Shown here in pieces: positions 52,393-61,504 of a stretch of 64,000 nucleotides of DNA (position 1 is the first letter of the stretch; each line of letters starts with the position of its first letter). A program made the translations under genes and the position numbers. A model generated the notes under the pieces. That model was given only the letters and a program-made list of their open reading frames with translations. It was not told the DNA's origin and ran no database searches. Origin of the DNA: Limnohabitans sp. 15K (GTDB lineage: Bacteria > Pseudomonadota > Gammaproteobacteria > Burkholderiales > Burkholderiaceae_C); contig NZ_NESM01000002.1 of the NCBI RefSeq assembly GCF_002778285.1, forward strand, positions 429,538 through 493,537, written 5' to 3'.

Positions 52393-54045
52393 TCAATTAA
52401 AACCAATTGGAGGAGAGTTAAGATTAGCCTCAAAAACAAGCTGAGTTTGCTTATCATCTGAATTTAAATATTCATTGTACAACGACATGCCTTCGACATT
52501 GTTCAAATCCGAAAGCCACCCCTCCCCCCGGCTTATGCAAATCATTGGTATAGATTTTTGCTTAGCATATCTTGCAAACCACAAATCAACCATACCCGTA
52601 TTTCCTATATTATCCAGGCCGAATTTAATGGTATTTGAGTGATAACAAGTTGTACCAGTTCCTAAAATATTAACTAAAAAATCACTCTCAACGGCTAACC
52701 GATATGTTTTAGTTGAACGAGATTTTTTATCATGGTAACGTGCGAAAGATTTATTTATTAAGGTACCATGCAAGCCGACTATAGCGCGACAGCCGTACTG
52801 CATACATTTTGCAACAAGGTAAGAAACATAATATTTGGGATAATTAAGATCATCATCAAAAGTGATGTGAAAGCAACTCGGCAAGTTCTCGGCAAATAAA
52901 AACTTACCATTATCACGCAGATCACCATATTTTTTTGATTGTGTAACAATTATTTTGGGGCTATTCAAATAATCTGGCACATCTTCATATCCATTTAGAT
53001 GCACTCTAAGAATATCCACTTGATCAATAATCTGTTTGACAACTTTTTCAAACGTATTTTTTCGTGGAGGATAAGTTGCTATTGAACCAATTATCAAATC
53101 ACCCTGATTAATTAATGAAGACCTCATACCCCCTGAAATAGGAAATTCTCTAAATCTTGCTGGAAATGATAGTTTGGCTAAATTTCCAGAATTTTCATGC
53201 CAGCGCTTGTATCGCTCAACATAAATTTTTCGATCATCTGAAAGAAAACTTAATGGATCAGCAATATTTTTGAGATCCATATGAACAGGATTTTTTCCCG
53301 TTAAAGAGTTTTCGGCTAAAGGAGCCACATAGCAAACCTTATTCAAATGAATAAACGATTTTGCTCCATACCTCATCTTTATTCTTGAATGAAATTCATC
53401 GTCAGCCGCTATTCGAGTAGTATCAAAAAAACCAAAATCATCGAGTATTTCTTTTTTAAAAGCCAATGTTGGATAACCCAATCTTTCGCGTAACCCTCTA
53501 TTAAGAACAGGACTCCCCTCTTTATCAACCCGTATCCAATTTGTATAACAAAAATTTAAATTACTATTTATTAATAAATCATATTGCAAACTCAGCCTAT
53601 CTTTTTCTGATATATCGTCAGAGTCATGAAGAGCAATTACTTCGCCTTTAGAATGTAATATACCTAAATTTTTAGCCCAATAAGTTCCCCTATTTTCATA
53701 CAATCTAAGACACGTTACTCTAGAGTCACGTGCCGCATAAGAATTTACTATCTCAACCGTATTGTCAGAGCTAAAATCATCAACAACTATCAATTCAATA
53801 TCACTTAAACTCTGCGAAATAACGGAATCAATGCTCTTTGAAATTGTTCCAGAAGAATTAAATGCCGTCATAATAACGCTGACTTTTGGTTTTTTCTTGT
53901 GATTAAAATTAATTGCTCCAGACCCAACCGAATCCCCCACCAAAGATAGATTTGATTTACTTATTTCTCTTTTTATCAAATAATCAATAGCCCCAAGGTT
54001 GCCCACCATATCTCTACGTTTAAATAAATTTATTAGTTTTTCCAT
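52393..54045 (-). CDS. two-domain glycosyltransferase (GT2 plus second GT-like domain)
   Basis: 550 aa. Residues 53-170 are a family 2 GT-A domain (VSVIMTAFNSSGTISKSIDSVISQSLSDIELIVVDDFSSDN, then ALHDSDD as D-x-D). Residues 305-540 form a second domain (IIGSIATYPPRKNTFEKVVKQIIDQVDILRVHLNGYED; FHITFDDDLNYPKYYV), probably another nucleotide-sugar-binding unit. First gene of the A+T-rich minus-strand set. Its role is probably polymer or adhesin glycosylation. Confidence 0.8.
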   Translation of the reverse strand: MEKLINLFKRRDMVGNLGAIDYLIKREISKSNLSLVGDSVGSGAINFNHKKKPKVSVIMTAFNSSGTISKSIDSVISQSLSDIELIVVDDFSSDNTVEIVNSYAARDSRVTCLRLYENRGTYWAKNLGILHSKGEVIALHDSDDISEKDRLSLQYDLLINSNLNFCYTNWIRVDKEGSPVLNRGLRERLGYPTLAFKKEILDDFGFFDTTRIAADDEFHSRIKMRYGAKSFIHLNKVCYVAPLAENSLTGKNPVHMDLKNIADPLSFLSDDRKIYVERYKRWHENSGNLAKLSFPARFREFPISGGMRSSLINQGDLIIGSIATYPPRKNTFEKVVKQIIDQVDILRVHLNGYEDVPDYLNSPKIIVTQSKKYGDLRDNGKFLFAENLPSCFHITFDDDLNYPKYYVSYLVAKCMQYGCRAIVGLHGTLINKSFARYHDKKSRSTKTYRLAVESDFLVNILGTGTTCYHSNTIKFGLDNIGNTGMVDLWFARYAKQKSIPMICISRGEGWLSDLNNVEGMSLYNEYLNSDDKQTQLVFEANLNSPPIGFN

Positions 54046-54302
54046 GTTTTTTAAATATTAAAAAGTTTATATTTTATCAATTTAAATACTATACTTACAT
54101 ATTCTAATATTAACTATTTTACAAGTAATTAAATCGAAATTTTTTATTATATTTAATATAAAATTAAACCTCAATTTAATTTTCATATTTTCATCACGAT
54201 GCGTAGGCCTTTTTAGATATTATCAATTACTCTCAATATAAACGTGCACACTAATGAACATCACCTCTTAATCAGCAAATCGTCACTTATTTACGTAACA
54301 AA
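54046..54302. other. A+T-rich intergenic spacer
   Basis: About 257 bases, strongly A+T-rich, without a frame I can support. It carries the unresolved promoter of the 54,045-50,798 gene set and the 3' end of the upstream secretion operon. Confidence 0.6.
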
Positions 54303-56993
54303 TTAGACCGTAGTATCTTGCTTTAAACCTTTCTGGAGCGCCGCGCTAACCTGTTCTATTTCGGACACCCATAAGTCATACCCTAAGGTGGTTACAAAAC
54401 GCTTGAAAATTTTGTCTACAACTAGTTTACTAAGCGAAGCACCAATATGAGCAATCACGTGACTGTCTTGGCCATCCAATTCATATTCATTTGTTTTGTT
54501 TTTATTTCGGCCTGCACGGTGTATGCTGATACGCAAAAATTCACCTTGCTCATCCTTGCTGTTCGGCTTGAAGTTCACAAAAGGCAGCACCGCACCTTTC
54601 CAAGGTCGGAAGTCCATGAAGAACATTTGCGGCGAGGGGCCAGACTTGAGCGTTTTGTATTTGATGCCCAGCTCAAACACGCACATGGGCACGCGGGTGT
54701 TACGGCTGCTCAAGTCGCGAATGGCCACGCGCATGACTTCGGTGCCAGCTTCTGGCTGGGTGACGGCCATGACTTCGGCGCTCTCAAAGTGCACGCCTGA
54801 AGAAACGGCGTCCAGCTGCTGCGTCAAATCGCGGGTGATGTTGACCCAGTGCAGGCGGTCGGCCTGCTCGCGCAAGTTCAGGCGGTTGACTTGGCTGCCC
54901 ATTAGGACCAACAAGCCTTTGACCATGCGCCACTGGCTGGCCGATAGACCAGACACGACTTGGGCCTGCGCCTTCCCATAGGCACCGGGGGCACCCGGGG
55001 CGATCAACAAGCGATCGCCCTGCTCATCTTTGAATTCTTCGGGCCAAGGCAACAGGCTGCGGGCCACGCCGCCTTTGCCGTCTTTGTCAGCGGGGCGGAA
55101 CTCCATATAGGGCACGCCGTCTCGGCTGCCCAGCAAAAGGCTCAGCTTGGGCACAGGCGCATCTTGCCCCACCCAGAGGTTTTGCACGTCCAGCCGCAGG
55201 CAGCGGTGGTCTTTTTCGTTGACGATTTCTGTGGCCGCTATTTGCTCGGCGTCTGCCCAGGTGGTCAGGCGTGTGAGCACGCGGTCCAGGCGCTCTTGCA
55301 ATTGGCTGCGTTTGTGATCGGTTTCTTTGTTCTTGAGGAAGTAGCTTTCCAGCTCTTCTTGCACCTGGTGCAGTTGTTTGAGCAGCAAGTCATTTTCTTG
55401 CTGGGCTTCTTGCAGGGCTTTGGTTTGCTCGGGCAAGGTGGCTTGTGTGCTTTGCAGCTGGGCGGCCAGGTCGGCGGCTTTCTTCTCAGCGGCACTGGCT
55501 TTGGTTTGGGCGTCGGCGGCTTTTTTGTCTGCTTCGGCTTTGGCTTTGCTCAGCTCTGCGTTGGTAGCATCGGCCTTGGCTTTGGCGGCATCCAAGTCAG
55601 CCGCTTTCTTTTCGGCTGCAGTCGCTTTGGCTTGGGCGTCTGCAGCTTTTTTGTCTGCATCCGCTTTGGCTTTGTCCAGCTCAGCTGCTTTCTTCTCGGC
55701 GGCGCTGGCCTTGGTTTGGGCGTCGGCGGCTTTTTTGTCTAATTCGGCTTTGGCTTTGCTCAGTTCAGCGTTGGCGGCATCGGCCTTGGCTTTGGCGGCG
55801 TCCAGGTCTTTGGCTTTTTTCTCAAGGTCTTTCAGCTTTTTGTCCAGCTCGGCCACTTTGGCCTCGGCATCGGTTTTGGCTTTTTCGGCAGTTTGAAGCT
55901 GTTTTTTGATCTCTTCGCGGTTCAAAAAGATCTGCTCCAGCTCTTCTTGCACCTGGTGCAGTTGTTGCAGCAGCAGCTCGCCTTCTTGTTGCTGGTCTTT
56001 CAGGGCTGCTTGGGCTTTGGTTTTTTCGGTCTGCAGGTCTTCTGCCGCCTGCAGGGTCTGTCGTTTGTGCTCGGCCTGGGTTTGGTCCAGCTGGGTTTGC
56101 AGGTCTGCGTGCTGGGTTTGGGCGTGGGCCAAGTCGGCCAGGGCGGTTTGCAGCTCAAACCGGGTTTGCTGCAGCTCTTGGGCCAGCTGTTTACTCTTGC
56201 CAAAAAAGCCAAACAGGTTCCAGCCGCTGCTCGTTTTGTCGGCGGCCGGGGTGGCCATGACCTGGGTGTTGGGGTTGAAGAGTGCGGTGGTGGCTGCGTC
56301 CAGCTTTTTTTGCAGGGCACGGACGGCGCCCAGGTTGGGCAGGCGCAGGTTGGTTATGTCTGCGGCATCGGGCCAAGCGTTTGTGCTTGAGCTTAGGCTT
56401 TGGCCTTCGAGCTTTTGCCACTCCAGCTGTTGCAGGCCCAGCTTTTTGGCGCAGGTGTGGGCCAGGCGCAGGGGGTGTTGGGTGGCTTCGTGCAGGTTGA
56501 ACAGCACAGCGCGGTTGCCCATTTTTTGGGCAAAGGCCAGCAGCTCTGTGTTCCAGGCCAGCCAGGCTTGGGCCAGGGTGTGGATGCCTTCGTCTGTGGC
56601 TTCGGGCTGGGCCAGGCGGTACAGGGCCACAGCCTGGCCCAGTGGCACATGGCCCAAGGCAAAGCGGGTTTGCGGGTCCACCCCCGCCCAAAAGGGCAGC
56701 ACCCAGGTGGCACGCTCGTCGGCCAAACCCCAGGTGCTCTGGTTCATGTTGGCCAGCAGCAGGTTGATGGCCAGTTCTTCCCACATCTTGCCCACCGTCA
56801 GGCTGGTGCTGGGGGTTTGCAGGTGGCCTGTCAGGCCTTGGGCGGCCAGCAGGCGGGTGTGCCAATCGTTCGGGCCAATGCTGCCTGCCGGGCTGGCAGC
56901 TGGCAGTGCAGCGGCCAGGCCAGCTTGCTGCAACAGGGGCAAACAATGTTCTAGGCCGCTGTAGGGGGCTGCGCTGGCGATCAGGATGTTCAT
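54303..56993 (-). CDS. long coiled-coil protein with HQVQEELE motifs
   Basis: 896 aa. Residues 1-240 form a globular domain (MNILIASAAPYSGLEHCLPLLQQAGL, AWLAWNTELLAFAQKMGNRAVLFNLHEATQHPLRLA) with loose sulfotransferase-like features. Residues 270-610 are a Lys/Ala/Glu coiled coil with tandem DKKAADAQTKASAAEKKAADL-type repeats, flanked by two LHQVQEELE motifs (near 348 and 575). The C-terminal 300 residues are a distinct domain (LSLLLGSRDGVPYMEFRPADKDG, FFMDFRPWKGAVLPFVNFKP). It follows tolC by 25 bases, so it is the last gene of the type I secretion operon. Function unknown. Confidence 0.75.
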   Translation of the reverse strand: MNILIASAAPYSGLEHCLPLLQQAGLAAALPAASPAGSIGPNDWHTRLLAAQGLTGHLQTPSTSLTVGKMWEELAINLLLANMNQSTWGLADERATWVLPFWAGVDPQTRFALGHVPLGQAVALYRLAQPEATDEGIHTLAQAWLAWNTELLAFAQKMGNRAVLFNLHEATQHPLRLAHTCAKKLGLQQLEWQKLEGQSLSSSTNAWPDAADITNLRLPNLGAVRALQKKLDAATTALFNPNTQVMATPAADKTSSGWNLFGFFGKSKQLAQELQQTRFELQTALADLAHAQTQHADLQTQLDQTQAEHKRQTLQAAEDLQTEKTKAQAALKDQQQEGELLLQQLHQVQEELEQIFLNREEIKKQLQTAEKAKTDAEAKVAELDKKLKDLEKKAKDLDAAKAKADAANAELSKAKAELDKKAADAQTKASAAEKKAAELDKAKADADKKAADAQAKATAAEKKAADLDAAKAKADATNAELSKAKAEADKKAADAQTKASAAEKKAADLAAQLQSTQATLPEQTKALQEAQQENDLLLKQLHQVQEELESYFLKNKETDHKRSQLQERLDRVLTRLTTWADAEQIAATEIVNEKDHRCLRLDVQNLWVGQDAPVPKLSLLLGSRDGVPYMEFRPADKDGKGGVARSLLPWPEEFKDEQGDRLLIAPGAPGAYGKAQAQVVSGLSASQWRMVKGLLVLMGSQVNRLNLREQADRLHWVNITRDLTQQLDAVSSGVHFESAEVMAVTQPEAGTEVMRVAIRDLSSRNTRVPMCVFELGIKYKTLKSGPSPQMFFMDFRPWKGAVLPFVNFKPNSKDEQGEFLRISIHRAGRNKNKTNEYELDGQDSHVIAHIGASLSKLVVDKIFKRFVTTLGYDLWVSEIEQVSAALQKGLKQDTTV
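55480..55830. repeat. tandem repeat encoding Lys/Ala coiled coil
   Basis: Several 33-100-base units encode AAEKKAADL / DAAKAKADATNAELSKAKA / DKKAADAQTKAS in imperfect tandem. Length variation between strains is likely. Confidence 0.7.
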
Positions 56994-57018
56994 GCGGTAC
57001 AGCTAAAAGAAAAGGGAC

Positions 57019-58293
57019 TTATTTTTTGTCGAACAGGTAGCGGTTGGCCTGTGACACGGCATCGGCCGGGTCAGTGGCTGCCTGCAACATGAGGCTGAGG
57101 ATGTTTTCTGCCTGGGTGGTGGCCAGCTGCACGTATTCGCTCTTGACCTGAAACACCGTCTGGATGGCGTTGAGCACGTCCACGGCAGAGCGCACGCCGC
57201 CCTGATAGCTCTTGGTGTTGGCCTCCACGCTCAGCTCGGCTGCGGCAATGGCGTCTTTTTGAATACGCAGGGCCTGCATACCCGAGGTGACCAGGGCCTG
57301 CAGGCGGTCCACCTCGAGGCTGACTTTGGCTTCGGTCTCGCGCTGGCTTTCTTGTGCGCGGACAACACTGGCTTGGGCGGCGTCTAGTCCATAAATAGTG
57401 CCTGCCTTGAGGGGCACGCTGAAGCCAATGCCCACGTATTTGTTGTCTGTGGTCGTACCGCCCGACTTGCTGTACGAATACACGCCACTCATGGTGGGCA
57501 AGAAGCTGGCCTTGATTTTTTTGACCTCGTACTCGGCAATCTGCACGTTGTAGCGGGCGGCCAGCACGCTGGGGCCGAAACGCAGCGCGGTGTTGGCATA
57601 GTCCTGCATGGTCTGAACCGGATAGTTGCCGTGCACAGCAGGCAACACAAACTCAGCAGCCCCTGGCATGACGCCTGAAATGGCTTGGTATTGCTTGAGG
57701 GCATTGAGCAGCTGGGTGTCTAGGGCCAGTTGCTGGGCCTTGGCTTGGCTGGCCTTGACTTCGATGTCGCGCAGATCAGTGACGGTGCCCAAACCACCGC
57801 TGAGGAGTCGACGGGCACGCTCGGCCTGCTCATCCAGGGCGGCCATCTTGGCTTTGTTCAGGGCGATGTTTTCCATGGCCTGGGTGATGACGTTGGCGGC
57901 CTTGACCAAGCGGGTGGCCAGGTCTTGGCGTTTGCCCAGCAGGTTGACTTCTGCCAGCAATTGGCGGGGGGCAGCTTGGTACAGGGTCATCAAGCGTTCG
58001 ATGTCCACAATGGGCTGCGTCACGCTCAGTGAGGTGCGCGAGCCGTTGTCGGTGGCCAGCCGCATGGTGCTGAAGGTGGCTTCAGGAAAGAACACCGACT
58101 GGGCCTGCTTGACATTGCGCAAACCCACCGCAAATTCGGCCTTGGCGCCTTGGTAGGTCGGGTCAAACTGAAGGGCCGACTCGAAGTCTTGCGCCAGATT
58201 GCGGGCCAGCGTGGGGGTTGCAAAAGTGCCAAGCACCATAGCTACCGCACTGAAAACCGCGGAGCGGGTCCAGAAATTTGTTTGTTTCATCAT
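57019..58293 (-). CDS. TolC-family outer membrane protein of type I secretion
   Basis: 424 aa with a signal peptide (cleavage near residue 30, FATPTLARNLA). The two-fold outer membrane efflux protein pattern is present: LAQDFESALQFDPTYQGAKAEFAVGLRNVKQAQSVFFPEATF and later RFGPSVLAARYNVQIAEYEVKKIKASFLPTMSGVYSYSKSG. Fourteen bases after the hlyD gene. Confidence 0.87.
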   Translation of the reverse strand: MMKQTNFWTRSAVFSAVAMVLGTFATPTLARNLAQDFESALQFDPTYQGAKAEFAVGLRNVKQAQSVFFPEATFSTMRLATDNGSRTSLSVTQPIVDIERLMTLYQAAPRQLLAEVNLLGKRQDLATRLVKAANVITQAMENIALNKAKMAALDEQAERARRLLSGGLGTVTDLRDIEVKASQAKAQQLALDTQLLNALKQYQAISGVMPGAAEFVLPAVHGNYPVQTMQDYANTALRFGPSVLAARYNVQIAEYEVKKIKASFLPTMSGVYSYSKSGGTTTDNKYVGIGFSVPLKAGTIYGLDAAQASVVRAQESQRETEAKVSLEVDRLQALVTSGMQALRIQKDAIAAAELSVEANTKSYQGGVRSAVDVLNAIQTVFQVKSEYVQLATTQAENILSLMLQAATDPADAVSQANRYLFDKK

Positions 58294-58307
58294 TTTTGAT
58301 AACGTTA

Positions 58308-59696
58308 CTATTCTTTGAACGCTTTGGCTAATTTATCAGAAAGTGGCTTGAGCAAATAGCTCATGAATGATCTTTCGCCAGACTTGATGACCACGTCAAC
58401 CGGCATGCCTGGCTGCACTTTGAGGGCCCCGAGCAGCGCCACGCCTTCTTTGGTGGTGTGCACCTGTGCCATGTAGTACTCGCCCTCTTGCGGGTTGGCA
58501 CCCACAATTTTGTCGGCGCCCACCACTTTGATCATGCCGGGGATGACGGGTGTGGTGCTTTGGTTGAAGGCCACGAAGCGCATGTCGGCTTCCATGCCGA
58601 TGGTGACTTTGTCGATGAGTTGGGGCGGTATCTTGGCGTCCACGGCCAGCATTTCGTCTTTGGGCACCACTTCCATCAAAACCTGTGCGCTGGTGATCAC
58701 CCCGCCCGTGGTGAAGACTTTGAGGTTGACCACGTTGCCGCTGACCGGGGCCCGCACTTCGGCCAAGTCGCGGTCAAACTTGGTGGCGTCGAGCTTGCCC
58801 AGCACGCCATCTCGGTTTTTTTGGATCTCTTGCAGCTGGTTGTCCACGTCCTTGAGGTAGGCCGATCGCACTTGGCTGATTTGCAGGCGGGCCCGGGCAA
58901 TTTCTGCCTGAGAGTTGGAGATGCCGCTGTCGAGCTCGCTTTTTTGGCGCTCGGCCGCATTGGCCTGAGACTGCGGTACAAACCCGTCCCTGGCCAGGGC
59001 GCGGGTGCTTTTCATTTCTTCTTCAAGTGATCGAATCTGGATTTGCCTGGATTTGAGCGACGCGTTCAAACCCACAATCTGCTCGTTGAGGCTGCCGATC
59101 TGGCTGGTCAGCTCTGCGCGGCGGGAGTTGTAGAGCTGCACCTGAAGAGACTTGGCCTCTTTCACCCTGGGGTCGTCGGGTTTGAAGCGTTTGGCCAGCT
59201 CTGGCCCCCAATTGATGCCGCCCAAACCATCTCGCTCGGCCTTCAGGCGTGCCTCTGAGGTCAGGATGTTGATGTATTGGAGCTCGACCGTGGTCATCTC
59301 GGCCTCGGACTTAAGGGGGTTGACCCGCAGCAAAATGTCGCCTTGCTGCACTTCATCGCCCTCTTTGATGAGGATTTCTTCCACCACACCGCCCGAGGGG
59401 TGTTGAACGGACTTGCGGTTGCCGACCACCACCACATTGCCCTGAACCGACACACCTGCATCGATGGGTGCGGTGAAGGCCCAGACCAAAAAGAGAACAA
59501 AAAATATCAAAAATACTTGGGCGGCTTTTCGGCGAATGCCCGATTCCTCGACATCTACGGGCTTGAGGTCACGGTGTTTGAGCTTGGAGGGGTCGTAGGG
59601 GTTCCAGCCGCTGATCCAGCTGGTCAAGGCCTGGTCTGTTTTGGCCAGTGCGTTGCTTGGCGCCTCTGGGCTCGCGTTGTCCACAGGTCCTTTCAT
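58308..59696 (-). CDS. HlyD-family periplasmic adaptor of type I secretion
   Basis: 462 aa. One N-terminal membrane helix (residues 61-78, AAQVFLIFFVLFLVWAFTAPIDAGVSVQG), a long coiled coil (residues 170-300) and the conserved C-terminal block LMEVVPKDEMLAVDAKIPPQLIDKVTIGMEADMRF. Overlaps the ABC gene by 4 bases (ATGA). Confidence 0.9.
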   Translation of the reverse strand: MKGPVDNASPEAPSNALAKTDQALTSWISGWNPYDPSKLKHRDLKPVDVEESGIRRKAAQVFLIFFVLFLVWAFTAPIDAGVSVQGNVVVVGNRKSVQHPSGGVVEEILIKEGDEVQQGDILLRVNPLKSEAEMTTVELQYINILTSEARLKAERDGLGGINWGPELAKRFKPDDPRVKEAKSLQVQLYNSRRAELTSQIGSLNEQIVGLNASLKSRQIQIRSLEEEMKSTRALARDGFVPQSQANAAERQKSELDSGISNSQAEIARARLQISQVRSAYLKDVDNQLQEIQKNRDGVLGKLDATKFDRDLAEVRAPVSGNVVNLKVFTTGGVITSAQVLMEVVPKDEMLAVDAKIPPQLIDKVTIGMEADMRFVAFNQSTTPVIPGMIKVVGADKIVGANPQEGEYYMAQVHTTKEGVALLGALKVQPGMPVDVVIKSGERSFMSYLLKPLSDKLAKAFKE

Positions 59697-61504
59697 GTGG
59701 TGGCTTCCTTGGACGCCGGTTGGCTGGCCGTGGCAGGCACTTGCGGCGGTGTGGGCGTGGCCGTGGACACCACTTGCAACTTGCGGACAGCCTCCAGAAT
59801 GTCTTTGGCAGGACCAAAGGCCACTTGTTTGCCGCCTTTGAGCACGAGCATTTTGTCGACCACACTGACCAAGCGAGGGCGGTGGGTGGTGATGACCACA
59901 GTAGATCCATTGGCCTTGAGCGCCTGAATGGTTTGGAGCAAAGCCGTTTCGCCCACTTCGTCAAGACTGGAGTTGGGTTCGTCCATGACCACGTACTTGG
60001 GTGACCCGTAAATGGCGCGGGCAATGGCCAAGCGCTGACGTTGACCACCAGACAGGGCAAAACCGGTCTCGCCCAAGGGGGTGTCGTAGCCATTCGGGAA
60101 AGACAAGATCGACTCATGCATGCCAATGAGGGTGGCCGCCTGAACCACTTTTTGCGAATCGACCTCGCCCAATCGCGCGATGTTGTCGGCCACAGAGCCT
60201 TCAAAGAAATCAATTTCTTGCGGCACGTAACCCACCAATGGGCCGACTTCGTCGTGCCGCCAATCAGACAATTCAACACCATCGAGCCTGACAGAGCCGT
60301 TGGCGGGCTTCCAGACGCCCATCAAAAGTTTGACCAACGAGCTTTTACCCGCTGCACTGGGGCCAACCACGGCCAACACCTCTCCGGGCTGCAGCGCAAA
60401 GTCAATGCCAGCGAGAACAGGCTTGTCGTGGCCTGGTGGTACGCCCATCAAAGCCACCACATCCAGTTTGCCTACAGGCGGAGGCAGTTCCATTTGGTTG
60501 CTGTAAACCTCGTCCTCGAGCAACAGTTCATTGAGCCGAGAATAAGATTGACGGGCATCGACAATGGGTTTCCAGTTGGCAATGAGCTGGTTCATCGGCG
60601 CAATGGCTTTGGTGATGAGCATAGACGCCACCATCACCATGCCCCCGGTGATGAGCCCCTCAATGGCCAGAACGGCCCCCAAGGCAATTTGCATAGAGGG
60701 CAAGGCTTTGGTCAAAAAACCCGTGAAGCCCCCCATGAGGCCCGTGGCCTCACTGGCAAACACCTGCTTGGTGAGAAACTGGCGGTGGTGTTCGTACCAG
60801 CGGTTGCGCACTGCCCCAAGCATGCCCATCGCCAAGGTGGCTTCGGCATGACGCAAGCTGGCCATGGCCAGACGAGAAGCTTCGGTGTTGGATTGCTGGG
60901 CGTCTTTCAAGATCGGGCCGGAGATTTTGAGAGACAGGTAAGTAAAAATCAGCATCAACACGCTTGCCGCAAGCGCGAAATAAGCCAAATAGGGATGGAA
61001 AATCCACCCTACACCAATAAAAAACAACGCAAATGGGGCTGAAATGATGGCCAAGATCGGTGCCCCGGTCATGAACTGGCGCATGTTCAGCAGGTCACCC
61101 AAGAGCTGGTGCACATTGACGTTTTTGCGGCCAACGTGGCGACGAAACGAGGCATCAAAGACATCTGCTGCCAGATCCCAGTCGATGCGCAAGGAGAGCC
61201 GAACCATGAGGCGGGAACGAATCCACTCCAGCGCCCCCCAAAAAACATAAAACCCCAAAATCACCAGCGTCAGCGAAACCAAGGTGATCTCACTGCGGCT
61301 GCTGATCACACGGTCATAAACGCTCATCATGTAGAGCATGGGGGCGACACTCAGCAACTCCACAACGGCGGTGAGCACCACCATGACCATGAAGGTGCGT
61401 TTGCATTGCATCAAGACCTTGCGCAGGGGCGGGTCTTGATCGGGCCGCATGGCCAGACCGATGAGGCCTTTGGCTGCTGAATTGGCGTTGATGCTACGTG
61501 CCAT
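59693..61504 (-). CDS. type I secretion ABC transporter (PrtD-like)
   Basis: 603 aa. Six-helix membrane domain (about residues 20-320) followed by the ATPase: Walker A GPSAAGKSS, signature LSGGQRQRLAIARAIYG, Walker B YVVMDEPNSSLDE, H-loop TTHRP. No C39 peptidase domain, as in PrtD/LapB-like exporters of proteins with uncleaved C-terminal signals. The start overlaps the stop of the adhesin gene by one base (TAATG). Confidence 0.9.
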   Translation of the reverse strand: MARSINANSAAKGLIGLAMRPDQDPPLRKVLMQCKRTFMVMVVLTAVVELLSVAPMLYMMSVYDRVISSRSEITLVSLTLVILGFYVFWGALEWIRSRLMVRLSLRIDWDLAADVFDASFRRHVGRKNVNVHQLLGDLLNMRQFMTGAPILAIISAPFALFFIGVGWIFHPYLAYFALAASVLMLIFTYLSLKISGPILKDAQQSNTEASRLAMASLRHAEATLAMGMLGAVRNRWYEHHRQFLTKQVFASEATGLMGGFTGFLTKALPSMQIALGAVLAIEGLITGGMVMVASMLITKAIAPMNQLIANWKPIVDARQSYSRLNELLLEDEVYSNQMELPPPVGKLDVVALMGVPPGHDKPVLAGIDFALQPGEVLAVVGPSAAGKSSLVKLLMGVWKPANGSVRLDGVELSDWRHDEVGPLVGYVPQEIDFFEGSVADNIARLGEVDSQKVVQAATLIGMHESILSFPNGYDTPLGETGFALSGGQRQRLAIARAIYGSPKYVVMDEPNSSLDEVGETALLQTIQALKANGSTVVITTHRPRLVSVVDKMLVLKGGKQVAFGPAKDILEAVRKLQVVSTATPTPPQVPATASQPASKEATT

